The notes: generated by a model not told the origin, from the sequence alone. A stretch of DNA of 64,000 bases from Clostridia bacterium (GCA_017444825.1 JAFSVU010000050.1:167194-231193), one strand, 5' to 3'; shown: positions 35,022 to 43,154, numbered from the stretch's first letter. Translations and numbers: made by a program.

Positions 35022-36105
35022 TGCCGTCATCCCCGGCCATTCCGCCGGCCAGTTTCTCCGCGCCGTCCGCGGCACGAAGCCTTTCTATCATATCGTCCAG
35101 CTTACCTTCCACGAAATCATCCAGGTAGTAGGCCGTATAGCCAATCCTGTGATCCGTGATCCGGTTTTGGGTGTAGTTGTAAGTTCTTATGCGCTGGCTC
35201 CTGTCACCGCTGCCCACCTGGCTTTTGCGGTCGGCAGATTCCGTCGATTTTTTCTGGCTTTCATAAAGGTCCTTAAGCTTTGCCCGCAGCACCTTGAAAG
35301 CCCGCTCCTTGTTTTTGATCTGAGAGCGCTGGTCCTGGCACGTCACCACGATGCCCGTTGGTTTGTGGGTCAGCCTTATGGCAGACTCCGTCTTGTTGAT
35401 GTGCTGGCCGCCCGCTCCGCCGGACCTGTACGTATCGACCTCAACCTCGTTTGGATCAAGCTCAAACTCGTCATCCTCGGTCTCGGGGAACACCGCCACT
35501 GTCGCCGCACTGGTATGGATCCTTCCGCCCGCTTCAGTCTGGGGAACCCGCTGCACCCTGTGGACGCCGCTCTCGTACTTCATCTGGCCGTAAACGCCCT
35601 TGCCTTCCACGGTAAAGACTATTTCCTTGAAGCCGCCGATCTCCGTTTCGTTTGAATCCGCCACCGAGACCTGCCAGCCACGCCCGTCCGCATATTTGCA
35701 GTACATTCTGAAAAGCACCGCCGCAAAAAGGGCCGCCTCTTCACCGCCCGTGCCGGCTCTTATCTCCATGACCACGTCCCTGTCGGCCTCGGGGTCATTG
35801 GCTTTGAGAAGCTCCCGGAGCTTTCCCGTAAGTTCATCGGCCCTGGCCTTCGCGTCCCGTATCTGTTCCTCGGCAAGGGTCCTCAGGTCGCTGTCGCAGT
35901 CCGGATCGTCAATGGCGCTCTTCGCGTCCTCGATCTCCGCAAGTGCCGCCTTGTACTCTCTGAAGGTCTCCACCGTCTCCCGAAGGGATGCAAGCTCAGT
36001 CGCGGCTTTTCTGTAACGGTCGCTGTCCCCCAGCACCTCAGGCTCCGTCAGAAGATGCTCCAGCTCCTCATATTTGTTTTCGCATTCATAAAGTTTATCG
36101 AGCAT
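35008..36105 (-). CDS. prfA: Peptide chain release factor 1
   Basis: 365 residues. RF1 reads UAA and UAG. The codon-reading tripeptide is PQT (RVPQTE, family PxT), and the peptidyl-tRNA hydrolysis motif is GGQ in SGGAGGQHINKTES. Its Gln is the substrate of PrmC, which in this genome is fused to RecG at 2-2470, not next to prfA as in many bacteria. It lies between recR and the Sua5 gene. Confidence 0.97.
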   Translation of the reverse strand: MLDKLYECENKYEELEHLLTEPEVLGDSDRYRKAATELASLRETVETFREYKAALAEIEDAKSAIDDPDCDSDLRTLAEEQIRDAKARADELTGKLRELLKANDPEADRDVVMEIRAGTGGEEAALFAAVLFRMYCKYADGRGWQVSVADSNETEIGGFKEIVFTVEGKGVYGQMKYESGVHRVQRVPQTEAGGRIHTSAATVAVFPETEDDEFELDPNEVEVDTYRSGGAGGQHINKTESAIRLTHKPTGIVVTCQDQRSQIKNKERAFKVLRAKLKDLYESQKKSTESADRKSQVGSGDRSQRIRTYNYTQNRITDHRIGYTAYYLDDFVEGKLDDMIERLRAADGAEKLAGGMAGDDGNDQD

Positions 36106-36125
36106 TTTCCGAAGTCTGAAACCCT

Positions 36126-36725
36126 TCAGCCTATTCTGGTCCTGCCGGCGAGCGCCTTGGCCAGTGTTATCTCATCCGCATAAATAATGTCGCCGCCTAC
36201 GGGCAGTCCGTGAGCTATCCTCGTGACCTCCACGCCAAGGGGAGCAAGCAGCTTGGCAATGTACATAGCCGTAGTCTCGCCCTCCACCGTAAGGTTTGTA
36301 GCCACGATCACTTCTTTTACGGTCCCGTCTATCCTCGACACCAATTCCCTCAGCTTTATGTCGTCGGGCTTGACGCCCTTTGAAGGGGAAATGACGCCGT
36401 GGAGCACGTGGTACCTGCCGCGAAACTCCATGGATTTTTCGATGCTCACCACGTCCCGGGGATCCTCCACAACACAGATCACGGACTTGTCCCGGGAGTC
36501 ATTGGCGCATATATCGCATATCTCCTTATCGGACATGTTCTGGCAAATGCTGCAGAAGCAAAGGGTCTCTTTCGCTCTCACCATGGTCTCGGCAAAGGAC
36601 TTCACTTCCTCATTGCTGAGTGAAAGCAGGTGGAACGCGACCCTCTGTGCAGACTTCCGGCCAACGCCCGGCAACTGTGAAAATTTCTCTATAAGTGCGG
36701 CAACACTCTCGGAATAAAGAGCCAT
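36126..36725 (-). CDS. recR: Recombination mediator protein RecR
   Basis: 199 residues. Helix-hairpin-helix (QLPGVGRKSAQRVAFHLL), C4 zinc finger (CFCSIC...CDIC) and Toprim domain (ICVVEDPRDV; TNLTVEGE) are in normal order. It works with RecF/RecO to load RecA at gaps. Directly downstream of ybaB, the classical pairing; dnaX, the usual third partner, is not here. Confidence 0.97.
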   Translation of the reverse strand: MALYSESVAALIEKFSQLPGVGRKSAQRVAFHLLSLSNEEVKSFAETMVRAKETLCFCSICQNMSDKEICDICANDSRDKSVICVVEDPRDVVSIEKSMEFRGRYHVLHGVISPSKGVKPDDIKLRELVSRIDGTVKEVIVATNLTVEGETTAMYIAKLLAPLGVEVTRIAHGLPVGGDIIYADEITLAKALAGRTRIG

Positions 36726-36746
36726 TTTATCCTCCGTACGTCAATA

Positions 36747-37118
36747 TCAGCCACCGATCATGCTGGAGTATTTATCCATTTTTTCATGTGTAAGCTCGTC
36801 GATCTTCGCAGCTGCATCGTTAAACGCGGCAATGATAAGATCCTGCAGCATCTCCACGTCCTCCGGATCCACGACCTCGGGCTTGATCTCGATGGATTCG
36901 AGGGTCTTGTCGCCTTTCATTTTGATCACGACTGCACCGCCGCCGGACGTAGCCTCGAACACGGTCTCATTGATTTCTTCCTGCTCCTTCTGCATTTCGC
37001 TCTGCATGCGCTGGGCCTGTTTTAACATCTGCTGCATATTTCCGCCGCCCATGTTGAAACCGCCGCCCTGCTGTCCGCCTCTCGATCTTCCGAAGCCGCC
37101 TCTCATTCCACTTGACAT
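36747..37118 (-). CDS. YbaB/EbfC family nucleoid-associated protein
   Basis: 123 residues. A Gly/Arg/Met-rich N-terminus (~25 residues) precedes the YbaB core: helix MQQMLKQAQRMQSEMQKEQEEI, strands VFEATSGGGAVVIKMKGD and a C-terminal helix. It is a dimeric DNA-binding protein. First gene of ybaB-recR-prfA; the smc cluster may continue from it. Confidence 0.94.
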   Translation of the reverse strand: MSSGMRGGFGRSRGGQQGGGFNMGGGNMQQMLKQAQRMQSEMQKEQEEINETVFEATSGGGAVVIKMKGDKTLESIEIKPEVVDPEDVEMLQDLIIAAFNDAAAKIDELTHEKMDKYSSMIGG

Positions 37119-37181
37119 ATGTTTCTACCGTCCTTTTTCTCTAAAAAATTGCAATTTTGAACAAGCCAAAATTAACAATTT

Positions 37182-37210
37182 ATTATATCATATCGGTGGC
37201 CTCGGCGCAA
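37182..37210 (-). promoter_or_regulatory. Sigma-A promoter upstream of ybaB
   Basis: TTGCGC (37205-37210), 17 bp and TATAAT (37182-37187) on the minus strand, about 65 bp from the ybaB start. Confidence 0.78.
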
Positions 37211-37239
37211 CAGTAACGCTGGCGCAAGCAGTGTCGCCT

Positions 37240-37344
37240 AAGGTAAAAGGTAATAGTTTGAGGGAGTGCCGCTCAAGTAATAAGTAATTGTTTAAGGGAG
37301 TGCCGCTGAGGTAATAGGTAAGAGGCCACACATGGGTGCCGCTC
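37240..37344. repeat. Heptad-array intergenic repeat element, copy 2
   Basis: Short runs of AGGTAA[AT] and AAGTAAT heptads alternate with three copies of a GGGAGTGCCGCT / GGGTGCCGCT bar (37262-37273, 37296-37307, 37334-37343). It has the same building blocks as 17363-17610 in inverse orientation, and lies between the ybaB promoter and the terminator of the surface-protein gene. Confidence 0.8.
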
Positions 37345-37357
37345 CGTAAAATAACAA

Positions 37358-37390
37358 GGGGCCCGAAGGCCCCGGGCCGGTAAACCGGCC
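37358..37390 (-). terminator. Tandem-hairpin terminator of the surface-protein gene at 37423
   Basis: GGCCGG-TAAA-CCGGCC (37375-37390) and GGGGCC-CGAA-GGCCCC (37358-37373) lie side by side. On the minus strand the second is followed by TTGTTATTTT. Confidence 0.75.
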
Positions 37391-37422
37391 AAATTCACTA
37401 TTGGTGTGACTGTCACTTGAGT

Positions 37423-38367
37423 TTATTTTTCGTTTTTCTTCTTCAAAATGACCGCGAATACTGCAGCCGCAGCAAGGGCAAGCCCTCCTCCGACAACGCC
37501 TCCGCAGCCTTTGTCGCCGGAATCCGAAGGCTTTGCGCCGGTATCGCCTCCGCTGTCGCCTGAGCCGTCGGTCTCAGAGGGTGCCTCAGTCTTGGCCGGT
37601 GCATCTGTGGGAGCGGGCGTGTCCGTAGGTTCCGGAGTCGCAGTAACTTCAGGAGTCGGCGTCGGTTCTGGAGAAGGAGACGGGGTGGGAGTTTCCTTGC
37701 CGGGTTCCGGTGTGGGGATCTTGTGTCTCTCAACCTCTATGTTATGCTGTTCATATTTGAGATTTGAAAGCGCGCCGGGGCCGAGAACGCAATAAGGCGT
37801 GTCCTCTCTTCCGGTGTATGCCCTCGCATCCTCTTCATTTTCAAAGAAGCATATCCAGGCAATGTCGATCTTTGCTCCGCTTTCGACAGCAGGGTCATAC
37901 TCATCGCTGATCTGTTCGGGATCACGGCTTGACTCCAGCGGATCGAATCTGATCTTGTTCGTCGTTGTGTAAAACTCTGATGCCCATTTGGAATCAAGCT
38001 GGGTATCGCCGCTCACCGTTAAAAGATCCACGACCACAGTTTCCCAGTTTCCTGTAAACTTATACTCGATGGGAATGCAGGGCTCCACAAAAGGCATGAT
38101 GTAAAACTGACCATGGTACAAAACTCCGTCGGTGTCCTTTTCCGAAACAGTTCTGTATCTCACTGCCGCCCATATTACCGTGTCGGGATCGATGCTTTGG
38201 TTCTTGCCCGAATTGCCAAATTTAAATGCAGCATACGGGTCGTCGCCTGTTGCGGTAAAAGTCACATAATCGTAAAACTCGTCAAACGCAAAAGCTGACA
38301 TGGAAAAACCTGCGATCATCAAGGCAACGATTGCAAGGCTGAGCAACACAGCTGTAAACTTTTTCAA
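37423..38367 (-). CDS. Surface protein with domain A, Pro/Thr-rich linker and KGCG membrane anchor
   Basis: 314 residues. Signal peptide to ~residue 28 (SMSAFAF), then domain A (~30-215): TATGDDPYAAFKF, IWAAVRYRTVSE, IRFDPLES and IDIAWICFFENEEDARAYTG. This pattern is seen in clostridial carbohydrate-binding-like jelly-roll modules. A TPEPTPTPEVT-type linker follows, then DKGCGGVVGGG, a hydrophobic helix and a KKKNEK tail. The start is TTG, with GGGGGG 8 nt upstream. Domain A is shared with 39543-40919. Ligand unknown. Confidence 0.8.
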   Translation of the reverse strand: MKKFTAVLLSLAIVALMIAGFSMSAFAFDEFYDYVTFTATGDDPYAAFKFGNSGKNQSIDPDTVIWAAVRYRTVSEKDTDGVLYHGQFYIMPFVEPCIPIEYKFTGNWETVVVDLLTVSGDTQLDSKWASEFYTTTNKIRFDPLESSRDPEQISDEYDPAVESGAKIDIAWICFFENEEDARAYTGREDTPYCVLGPGALSNLKYEQHNIEVERHKIPTPEPGKETPTPSPSPEPTPTPEVTATPEPTDTPAPTDAPAKTEAPSETDGSGDSGGDTGAKPSDSGDKGCGGVVGGGLALAAAAVFAVILKKKNEK

Positions 38368-38450
38368 TTTAAAATCCCCCCTTGGATTAAATGCACGATT
38401 AATTTACCATTTTAGGGACAATATCGCAAGAACATTGTTGGTTTTGCCAT

Positions 38451-38482
38451 CAAAATAGAGGGCACCCGCGAAGGCACCCTCC
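38451..38482 (-). terminator. Intrinsic terminator of the surface-protein gene at 38525
   Basis: A GAGGGTGCC stem with its partner GGGTGCCCTC (two wobble pairs) around TTCGC is followed on the minus strand by TATTTTG. Confidence 0.6.
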
Positions 38483-38524
38483 ATCATCTTCATATCTCAG
38501 CGTGAAGCGCCGGGATATGTTCTA

Positions 38525-39343
38525 TCAACGTCTCTTTTTCGCAATAATTGCAGATGCCGCCACAGCGATGAGAGCGATTCCGCTGACAATGACACTGCCG
38601 CAACCCTTCTTCTCAGTATCACCGGTAGGTTCCTTAGTGGCCTCTTCGGGAGCTTCTGTAGCTTCGGGAGCATCTGTGACCTCGGGAGCTTCTGTGATCT
38701 CGGGAGCTTCAGTGACTTCAGGAGTCGGGGTGGGCTCGGGAGTAGCTGTCGGCTCGGGCGTTACGTAATTCGAATCAACGTAGAATTCAAGCCAGGGAGC
38801 GCCAAGGGAGTCGCCCGAGTTTCTTGTACCGGAAACCAATATGTCGTCGACCTCATAGTCCTCTCTGATCGCACCGGAACCGAGAACGAACCACATGTCG
38901 GTGCCGCCTTCGGGGTATTCGGGATTGGCAACGTTCTTAAAGCTTAAGGTGTAGGATCCGGGCGGAACGGTCTTGTCGAACATCTGGCTCTGGAGCTTGT
39001 CGCCGTTGCAGATGTGGGAGCCCTGCCATACGATCTCATCGTTAAGATCTGTGATGGTCATAAGGAGCTCAACGTCATACTGTGAGCAGCAGGAAGCAAA
39101 AAACTCAACACCGATAACAGCCACCGGAAGGTCGAACTCGATCAGCATTTCCTCATCGGGGATGAAAGGATGCTGCCAGTAACCGGTCTGCCTCGTATCG
39201 GTCTTGTCGAACAACGGATATGTTTCGGTATAAGCCGGCTCTTCCGTCCCCGCACCGTCGGCAGCAAAGCTGAACGACAAGCCGGAGATCATAAGGCAGG
39301 CTACTATAGCTAAACTAATAATAATTGCCAAATACTTCTTCAT
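38525..39343 (-). CDS. Surface protein with domain B, Pro/Thr/Glu-rich linker and KGCG membrane anchor
   Basis: 272 residues. The start at 39343 has AGGAGGG 7 nt upstream; the longer open frame has none. Signal peptide to ~residue 26, then domain B (~35-190): YPLFDKTDTRQTGYWQ, IGVEFFASC, FDKTVPPGSYTLSFK and WFVLGSGAIREDYE. The same domain forms the second half of 39543-40919. A TEAPE/TDAPE repeat linker precedes EKKGCGSVIVSG, a hydrophobic helix and a KKRR tail. Function unknown; the domain looks beta-sandwich and ligand-binding. Confidence 0.8.
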   Translation of the reverse strand: MKKYLAIIISLAIVACLMISGLSFSFAADGAGTEEPAYTETYPLFDKTDTRQTGYWQHPFIPDEEMLIEFDLPVAVIGVEFFASCCSQYDVELLMTITDLNDEIVWQGSHICNGDKLQSQMFDKTVPPGSYTLSFKNVANPEYPEGGTDMWFVLGSGAIREDYEVDDILVSGTRNSGDSLGAPWLEFYVDSNYVTPEPTATPEPTPTPEVTEAPEITEAPEVTDAPEATEAPEEATKEPTGDTEKKGCGSVIVSGIALIAVAASAIIAKKRR

Positions 39344-39370
39344 TATATTTCCCTCCTGATAAAAATGGGT

Positions 39371-39390
39371 AATATTGGTGTGCCAATATT
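39371..39390. promoter_or_regulatory. Inverted repeat overlapping the -10 of the domain-B gene
   Basis: AATATTGG-TGTG-CCAATATT is a perfect 8-bp inverted repeat that enters the -10 box. It is a likely operator for an unidentified regulator. Confidence 0.5.
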
Positions 39391-39416
39391 TTAACCTTTT
39401 GAGGCGCATATCGCAA
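39388..39416 (-). promoter_or_regulatory. Promoter of the domain-B surface-protein gene
   Basis: TTGCGA (39411-39416), 17 bp and TAAAAT (39388-39393) on the minus strand. Confidence 0.7.
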
Positions 39417-39542
39417 CCTTTATTTTCAAAAGCCTGCGTGGCAGGAATTGGCATTGGCGTATGTTCGGTCAAAAAAACGGAAGATACCAAGCGGCACCCT
39501 CCGTCTTTTTCATATCTCAGCTTTTAAAGCCGGGAAATATTA

Positions 39543-40919
39543 TCAGTGTTTTTTCCTTGCAACGAATGCAGCCGCCGCAACAGCGATAAGAGCGATACCG
39601 CCGCCGATCACGTTTCCGCAGCCCTTCTTTTCGGGAGCAGCCGTAGGTGTAGCTTCCTGTACAGGCTCTTCGGTGGGCTCTTCGGGAGCGGGAGTCTCTG
39701 TGGGCTCTTCCGTGGGAGGCTCGGGAGTTACTTCGGGAACCGCTGTGGGCTCGGGAGTCTGGTAGTTCGGATCCTCGTCGCCTGTAAAGATGATGATCTG
39801 AGGCACGCCAACGGAAGTGCTGTTGTCAAATCCGGTGATCTCGATATCTTCAGCGCTGAGATCGTCTCTTTCGTAACCTGAACCAAGCACGAAATGCTGT
39901 CCGGCTCCGTCAGGGAAGTGCTCGTTCTCACAAGCTATGAATGAGAAGGTGTAGTATCCGGGGGGGAATGCCTTGCCGAAGCTCATCTCCTGGAGCGAGT
40001 TGCTGAAGCAGACCTGGCGTCCGGTGAAGAGAACATTTCCGTGGTCGTCAATGACCTCAAGGTCGATATAAACGTCGTTTTCAGAGCAGAATGCGTAGAA
40101 CTGGATACCGACCATCCAATCCGGAACCTCGAAGCTGACGTCGATGGAGTCGTCAATGCGGATCGGGTTCATCCAGTAACCTGTGTTTGTGCCCTTGGAC
40201 TTATCGTAAAGAGCGTACTCGCCTGTGTGGGGAACCGCCGGTGTAGGTGTGCCGGCAGCCTCTCCGTTTACGAATCTCTCAGCCTGGATGTGGTTCCCTG
40301 CAGAGAAGTTTGTGAAAGAAGATGAATCGAGGAGGCAGTAAGGAGTATCCTCAACGCCTGTGTAAGCCTTGGCATCCTCTTCCTTTTCGAAGAAAGCGAT
40401 CCATGCAATATCGATCTGATCACCGTCGGAAACAACAGCTTCATCACTGTCAGCGGTCTGAGCCTCGGCGTCACGGTCGGACTCCAGCGGGTCGAAACGG
40501 ATCGTACCCGTGTTCAAATAACTGTCGGAATCCCACTTTGAATCAACTGTAGCATTCTCACCTGTAGCGAGGCAGTCGATAATGGCGATTTCCCAGTTCT
40601 TCGAAAAAGTATAGGTGATCGGAACGAAAGGCTCCGCTGCGGGAGTGATGTAAAGCTGTCCCTTGAAAGGAACACCTGTATTGTCTTTTTCGGAAATCGT
40701 TCTGTACTTGATAGCAGCCCATACGCAGGTGTCAGGATCTATCTGAACATTCTTTCCTGCGTCGCTGAACTTGAACGTAGCGTAGGGGTCATTGCCTGTA
40801 GCAGTGAACCTTGTGAATTCAGGCTCCTCGGCAGCTTCGGCAAAACTGAAGGTCATCCCTGAGATCAGGAGACTGGCCAATACTGCCAAACTGACTATAA
40901 TAGCGATAATTCTTCTCAC
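39543..40919 (-). CDS. Surface protein with domains A and B, Pro/Glu-rich linker and KGCG membrane anchor
   Basis: 458 residues. Signal peptide (to ~residue 28), domain A (~33-220: TATGNDPYATFKF, WAAIKYRTISEK, IDIAWIAFFEKEEDAKAYTG), domain B (~238-395: YALYDKSKGTNTGYWM, IGIQFYAFC-like, PPGYYTFSF, HFVLGSGYERDD), a PEPTAVPEVTPEP linker and EKKGCGNVIGGG plus helix plus KKH. It is a fusion of the domains found singly in the two downstream genes. The start is GTG, with GGAGGTATC 6-7 nt upstream. Upstream-most of the three tandem genes, each with its own promoter or terminator. Confidence 0.82.
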   Translation of the reverse strand: MRRIIAIIVSLAVLASLLISGMTFSFAEAAEEPEFTRFTATGNDPYATFKFSDAGKNVQIDPDTCVWAAIKYRTISEKDNTGVPFKGQLYITPAAEPFVPITYTFSKNWEIAIIDCLATGENATVDSKWDSDSYLNTGTIRFDPLESDRDAEAQTADSDEAVVSDGDQIDIAWIAFFEKEEDAKAYTGVEDTPYCLLDSSSFTNFSAGNHIQAERFVNGEAAGTPTPAVPHTGEYALYDKSKGTNTGYWMNPIRIDDSIDVSFEVPDWMVGIQFYAFCSENDVYIDLEVIDDHGNVLFTGRQVCFSNSLQEMSFGKAFPPGYYTFSFIACENEHFPDGAGQHFVLGSGYERDDLSAEDIEITGFDNSTSVGVPQIIIFTGDEDPNYQTPEPTAVPEVTPEPPTEEPTETPAPEEPTEEPVQEATPTAAPEKKGCGNVIGGGIALIAVAAAAFVARKKH

Positions 40920-40953
40920 TTTAGATACCTCCTATAAAAGTGGATGTACCGAC

Positions 40954-40982
40954 ATTTTAGCACTTTCCCGTGTCACCCGCAA
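40954..40982 (-). promoter_or_regulatory. Promoter of the A+B surface-protein gene
   Basis: TTGCGG (40977-40982), 17 bp and TAAAAT (40954-40959) on the minus strand. Confidence 0.68.
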
Positions 40983-41003
40983 CAGATATTTACAAAATAG
41001 CTC

Positions 41004-41033
41004 TTGACAAAAAAACGACGCCGGATGTATAAT
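41004..41033 (+). promoter_or_regulatory. Promoter of the tRNA-Met gene
   Basis: TTGACA (41004-41009), 18 bp and TATAAT (41028-41033), ending 19 bp before the mature 5' end. Confidence 0.85.
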
Positions 41034-41052
41034 GTCACGGCAATTGAAATGC

Positions 41053-41126
41053 GGGCCATTAGCTCAGTTGGGTAGAGCAACCGGCTCATAACCGGTCGGT
41101 CCGGGGTTCGAGTCCCTGATGGCCCA
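41053..41126 (+). tRNA. tRNA-Met (anticodon CAT)
   Basis: 74 nt with all four stems: acceptor GGGCCAT/ATGGCCC, D arm GCTC...GAGC, anticodon stem ACCGG/CCGGT with loop CTCATAA, and T arm CGGGG-TTCGAGT-CCCTG. Discriminator A; CCA is not encoded (ACCCC follows). It lacks the three consecutive G-C pairs of an initiator anticodon stem, so it is probably an elongator tRNA-Met, though a CAT tRNA modified to lysidine (Ile2) cannot be excluded. Confidence 0.95.
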
Positions 41127-41189
41127 CCCCAGCAAAGGAGCGTACAGCGATAAGTTGTACGCTCCTTTGCTGTGGTGGGCTTGTTTTTT
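41122..41189 (+). terminator. Very long terminator hairpin of the tRNA gene, including its 3' end
   Basis: A 17-bp perfect stem, CAGCAAAGGAGCGTACA with its complement (41130-41146 / 41156-41172), extends by GCCCACC/GGTGGGC (41122-41128 / 41174-41180) into the tRNA acceptor 3' strand. TTGTTTTTT follows. It could terminate transcription and also compete with acceptor-stem folding. Confidence 0.8.
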
Positions 41190-41196
41190 AAGGAAG

Positions 41197-41367
41197 TCAG
41201 GGACTCGAACCCCGAGAGGGTGCTCGCCTGGAAACGATCCGGTGAATCGTTTCCAGGCGAGAACGCGTAGAGCTATGCTCAAGCGGCAACGAATGCAAGC
41301 GAAGCGCAGCAGGCGTTTCGAGGCCCTGATGGCCAATACATAATCAATTAGATAGACTCGAACCCCG
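41197..41367. repeat. Cluster of tRNA-Met fragments and a perfect hairpin
   Basis: 41197-41214 is an exact inverted 18-nt copy of the T arm (41102-41119). 41223-41238/41246-41261 form a perfect 16-bp hairpin. 41317-41334 is a direct copy of the tRNA 3' end (41107-41124) with one mismatch. 41355-41367 is a second inverted T-loop fragment. No gene is seen. It may be a scar of integration at the tRNA or a tRNA-derived repeat. Confidence 0.75.
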
Positions 41368-41409
41368 AAAAAAGGGGCCCCCGAAAGTGCTTGCACTTTT
41401 GGGCGTTTT

Positions 41410-42366
41410 CTACATATCCGCCCTCTCAAACACCAGCCTCAGGTACAAAACGATCAGCGCCGCCGGGAAAAGGACGTACATTGGCGTCAGGTTGAAATAT
41501 GCCCTCGTAAAGAAATACATTAACTCTTCGCCGCAAAGCCCCAGTGCCGCAAGCGGTGCGGGAAGGAACGCCTTCAATAGGAAATAAATACCGGAAATAG
41601 CCGCGGCAGTCCCGTACACAAATATCGATTTCTTCGCAATTATAGCCGAAAGTATAATGAGCAGCGTACCGAACAGCGAGACGTAGAGATACCTCCCGAA
41701 AACATACACGCCCAGGTATTCGCTGACCGGAAGGATAAACGCCCGGTTCTGCGCCACTATCAGTCCGTAGCTGAAGACGTCAGGGAAAGCCCTCGATATG
41801 ATCAGAACGTAACCCGCGAATAAACCGTAAACAAGGGCCGTCGAAGTAAGGACGATCGCCAAGCGTTTCAGCATCTTTTTGGTGCGGGAGACGTTGTAGA
41901 TGTAAATGTGCACGCCTTCGTCAAACTCCCTCGTGATCAGCGTTGACGTGAGAAACGCGGCGGTGATCACAGTCAGAAGCGCAGCGACCGGAACCGACTC
42001 GGCAATATATGAGCAGGAATCCTGACGGGTCGCCAGCGATCCATCGTACACGTCGGTAATCTTGATCTCCCCATTGTTTGCGAGAAACTCCCGCAGCACA
42101 AAAACTGTCTCCAGCTTATTTCTGGCAATCGAGCTTTCCGTTCCCGCGGACGAGACCGAATCGTTATAATCTGCCATGGTCTCCTCGATGGTATTTTGTA
42201 TATCTTCTACGGTTGAGGTCTTGCCGTAATAATATCGCTCGATCTTGACATTGGCGTCTGCCCGTCCGTTGTAGTAAAACGCAAAAGCCGACAGTGCGAC
42301 GACGGCTGCCACGACAACCAATGCGATCATTTTGCTTCTCAGCACTTCCTTAACAAGTTTCATCAT
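41410..42366 (-). CDS. ABC transporter permease (ABC-2 type)
   Basis: 318 residues. An N-terminal helix (MIALVVVAAVVALSAFAFYY), an outside loop of ~100 residues, then five to six helices (AALLTVITAAFLTSTLI; STALVYGLFAGYVLII; LFGTLLIILSAII; YGTAAAISGIYFLL; MYVLFPAALIVLYL). The topology fits ABC-2 exporters with a large outside loop. The start overlaps the stop of the ATPase gene (ATGATG), so the two are coupled. Substrate unknown. Confidence 0.82.
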   Translation of the reverse strand: MMKLVKEVLRSKMIALVVVAAVVALSAFAFYYNGRADANVKIERYYYGKTSTVEDIQNTIEETMADYNDSVSSAGTESSIARNKLETVFVLREFLANNGEIKITDVYDGSLATRQDSCSYIAESVPVAALLTVITAAFLTSTLITREFDEGVHIYIYNVSRTKKMLKRLAIVLTSTALVYGLFAGYVLIISRAFPDVFSYGLIVAQNRAFILPVSEYLGVYVFGRYLYVSLFGTLLIILSAIIAKKSIFVYGTAAAISGIYFLLKAFLPAPLAALGLCGEELMYFFTRAYFNLTPMYVLFPAALIVLYLRLVFERADM

Positions 42367-43154
42367 GATATCAGCCCCGCTTTCATCTCCTCCACGTCGG
42401 ACGGCTTAAAAAGGACCAGCCCGTAATCAGAGAGAGCCCTTGCCGCGTCCCCCTCTTCGCCCTTCATTATCCTGATGCAATAGCTCCCGTCGTTGTAACG
42501 GTCAACAACAGTAAACTGCGTCTCGTCAATGGGCCTCACCGTACCCACAATAAACAGCGTCGAATCCTCACGCTCCGGCTCCACCCTTTTCAGGCATTTG
42601 TCCTTAATGATAAACACCGCATCCGCAAAACTCTTGTCAAAAAGGCCCGAGTCGTGGCTGGAAACTATCACAGTGGTGGTCTTTTTCTTTTCGGCAATGA
42701 TCGATTTCAGTATCATCACGGATGGAACGTCCAGCCCGTTCGTGGGCTCATCAAGCAGAATCGCGTCGCAGACCGAAGACAGTATCATCGTAAGCGCCAG
42801 CTTTTTCCTCATCCCCTGGGAATAGGTCTTCACCTTCTTGTGGATGTAGTCGCCCATAGAGAACGCGTCGATATACTCGCCAATGCCGCCGATTTCGTCC
42901 TTTTCCAGAAAATATTCGAGATTTTCATAGCCGCTCCTGTTTTTCATGAAGACCGAATTCTCGCTCATCATCTTATAGCTGCAGGGTTCCAGTTCCCCGT
43001 CAAACCGCCTGATCAGCCCGTAAAGCGTCTTAAACAGCGTGGTCTTGCCGCTGCCGTTTTTCCCGATCACCAGATTCACTGCATTTTTCTCAAACGAAAA
43101 AGCCGCGTTTTTAAGCACTGTATTTTTACCGAAACTCTTGGTTATGTTATTCAT
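42363..43154 (-). CDS. ABC transporter ATP-binding protein
   Basis: 263 residues. Walker A GKNGSGKTT, signature YSQGMRKKLAL (in place of LSGGQ) and Walker B AILLDEPTNGLD, followed by the H-loop SSHD. These are typical of single-domain ATPases pairing with ABC-2 permeases. The start MNNITKSFGKN at 43154 has GGGGAGG 6-7 nt upstream and overlaps the previous stop; longer frames are not supported. Confidence 0.92.
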   Translation of the reverse strand: MNNITKSFGKNTVLKNAAFSFEKNAVNLVIGKNGSGKTTLFKTLYGLIRRFDGELEPCSYKMMSENSVFMKNRSGYENLEYFLEKDEIGGIGEYIDAFSMGDYIHKKVKTYSQGMRKKLALTMILSSVCDAILLDEPTNGLDVPSVMILKSIIAEKKKTTTVIVSSHDSGLFDKSFADAVFIIKDKCLKRVEPEREDSTLFIVGTVRPIDETQFTVVDRYNDGSYCIRIMKGEEGDAARALSDYGLVLFKPSDVEEMKAGLIS

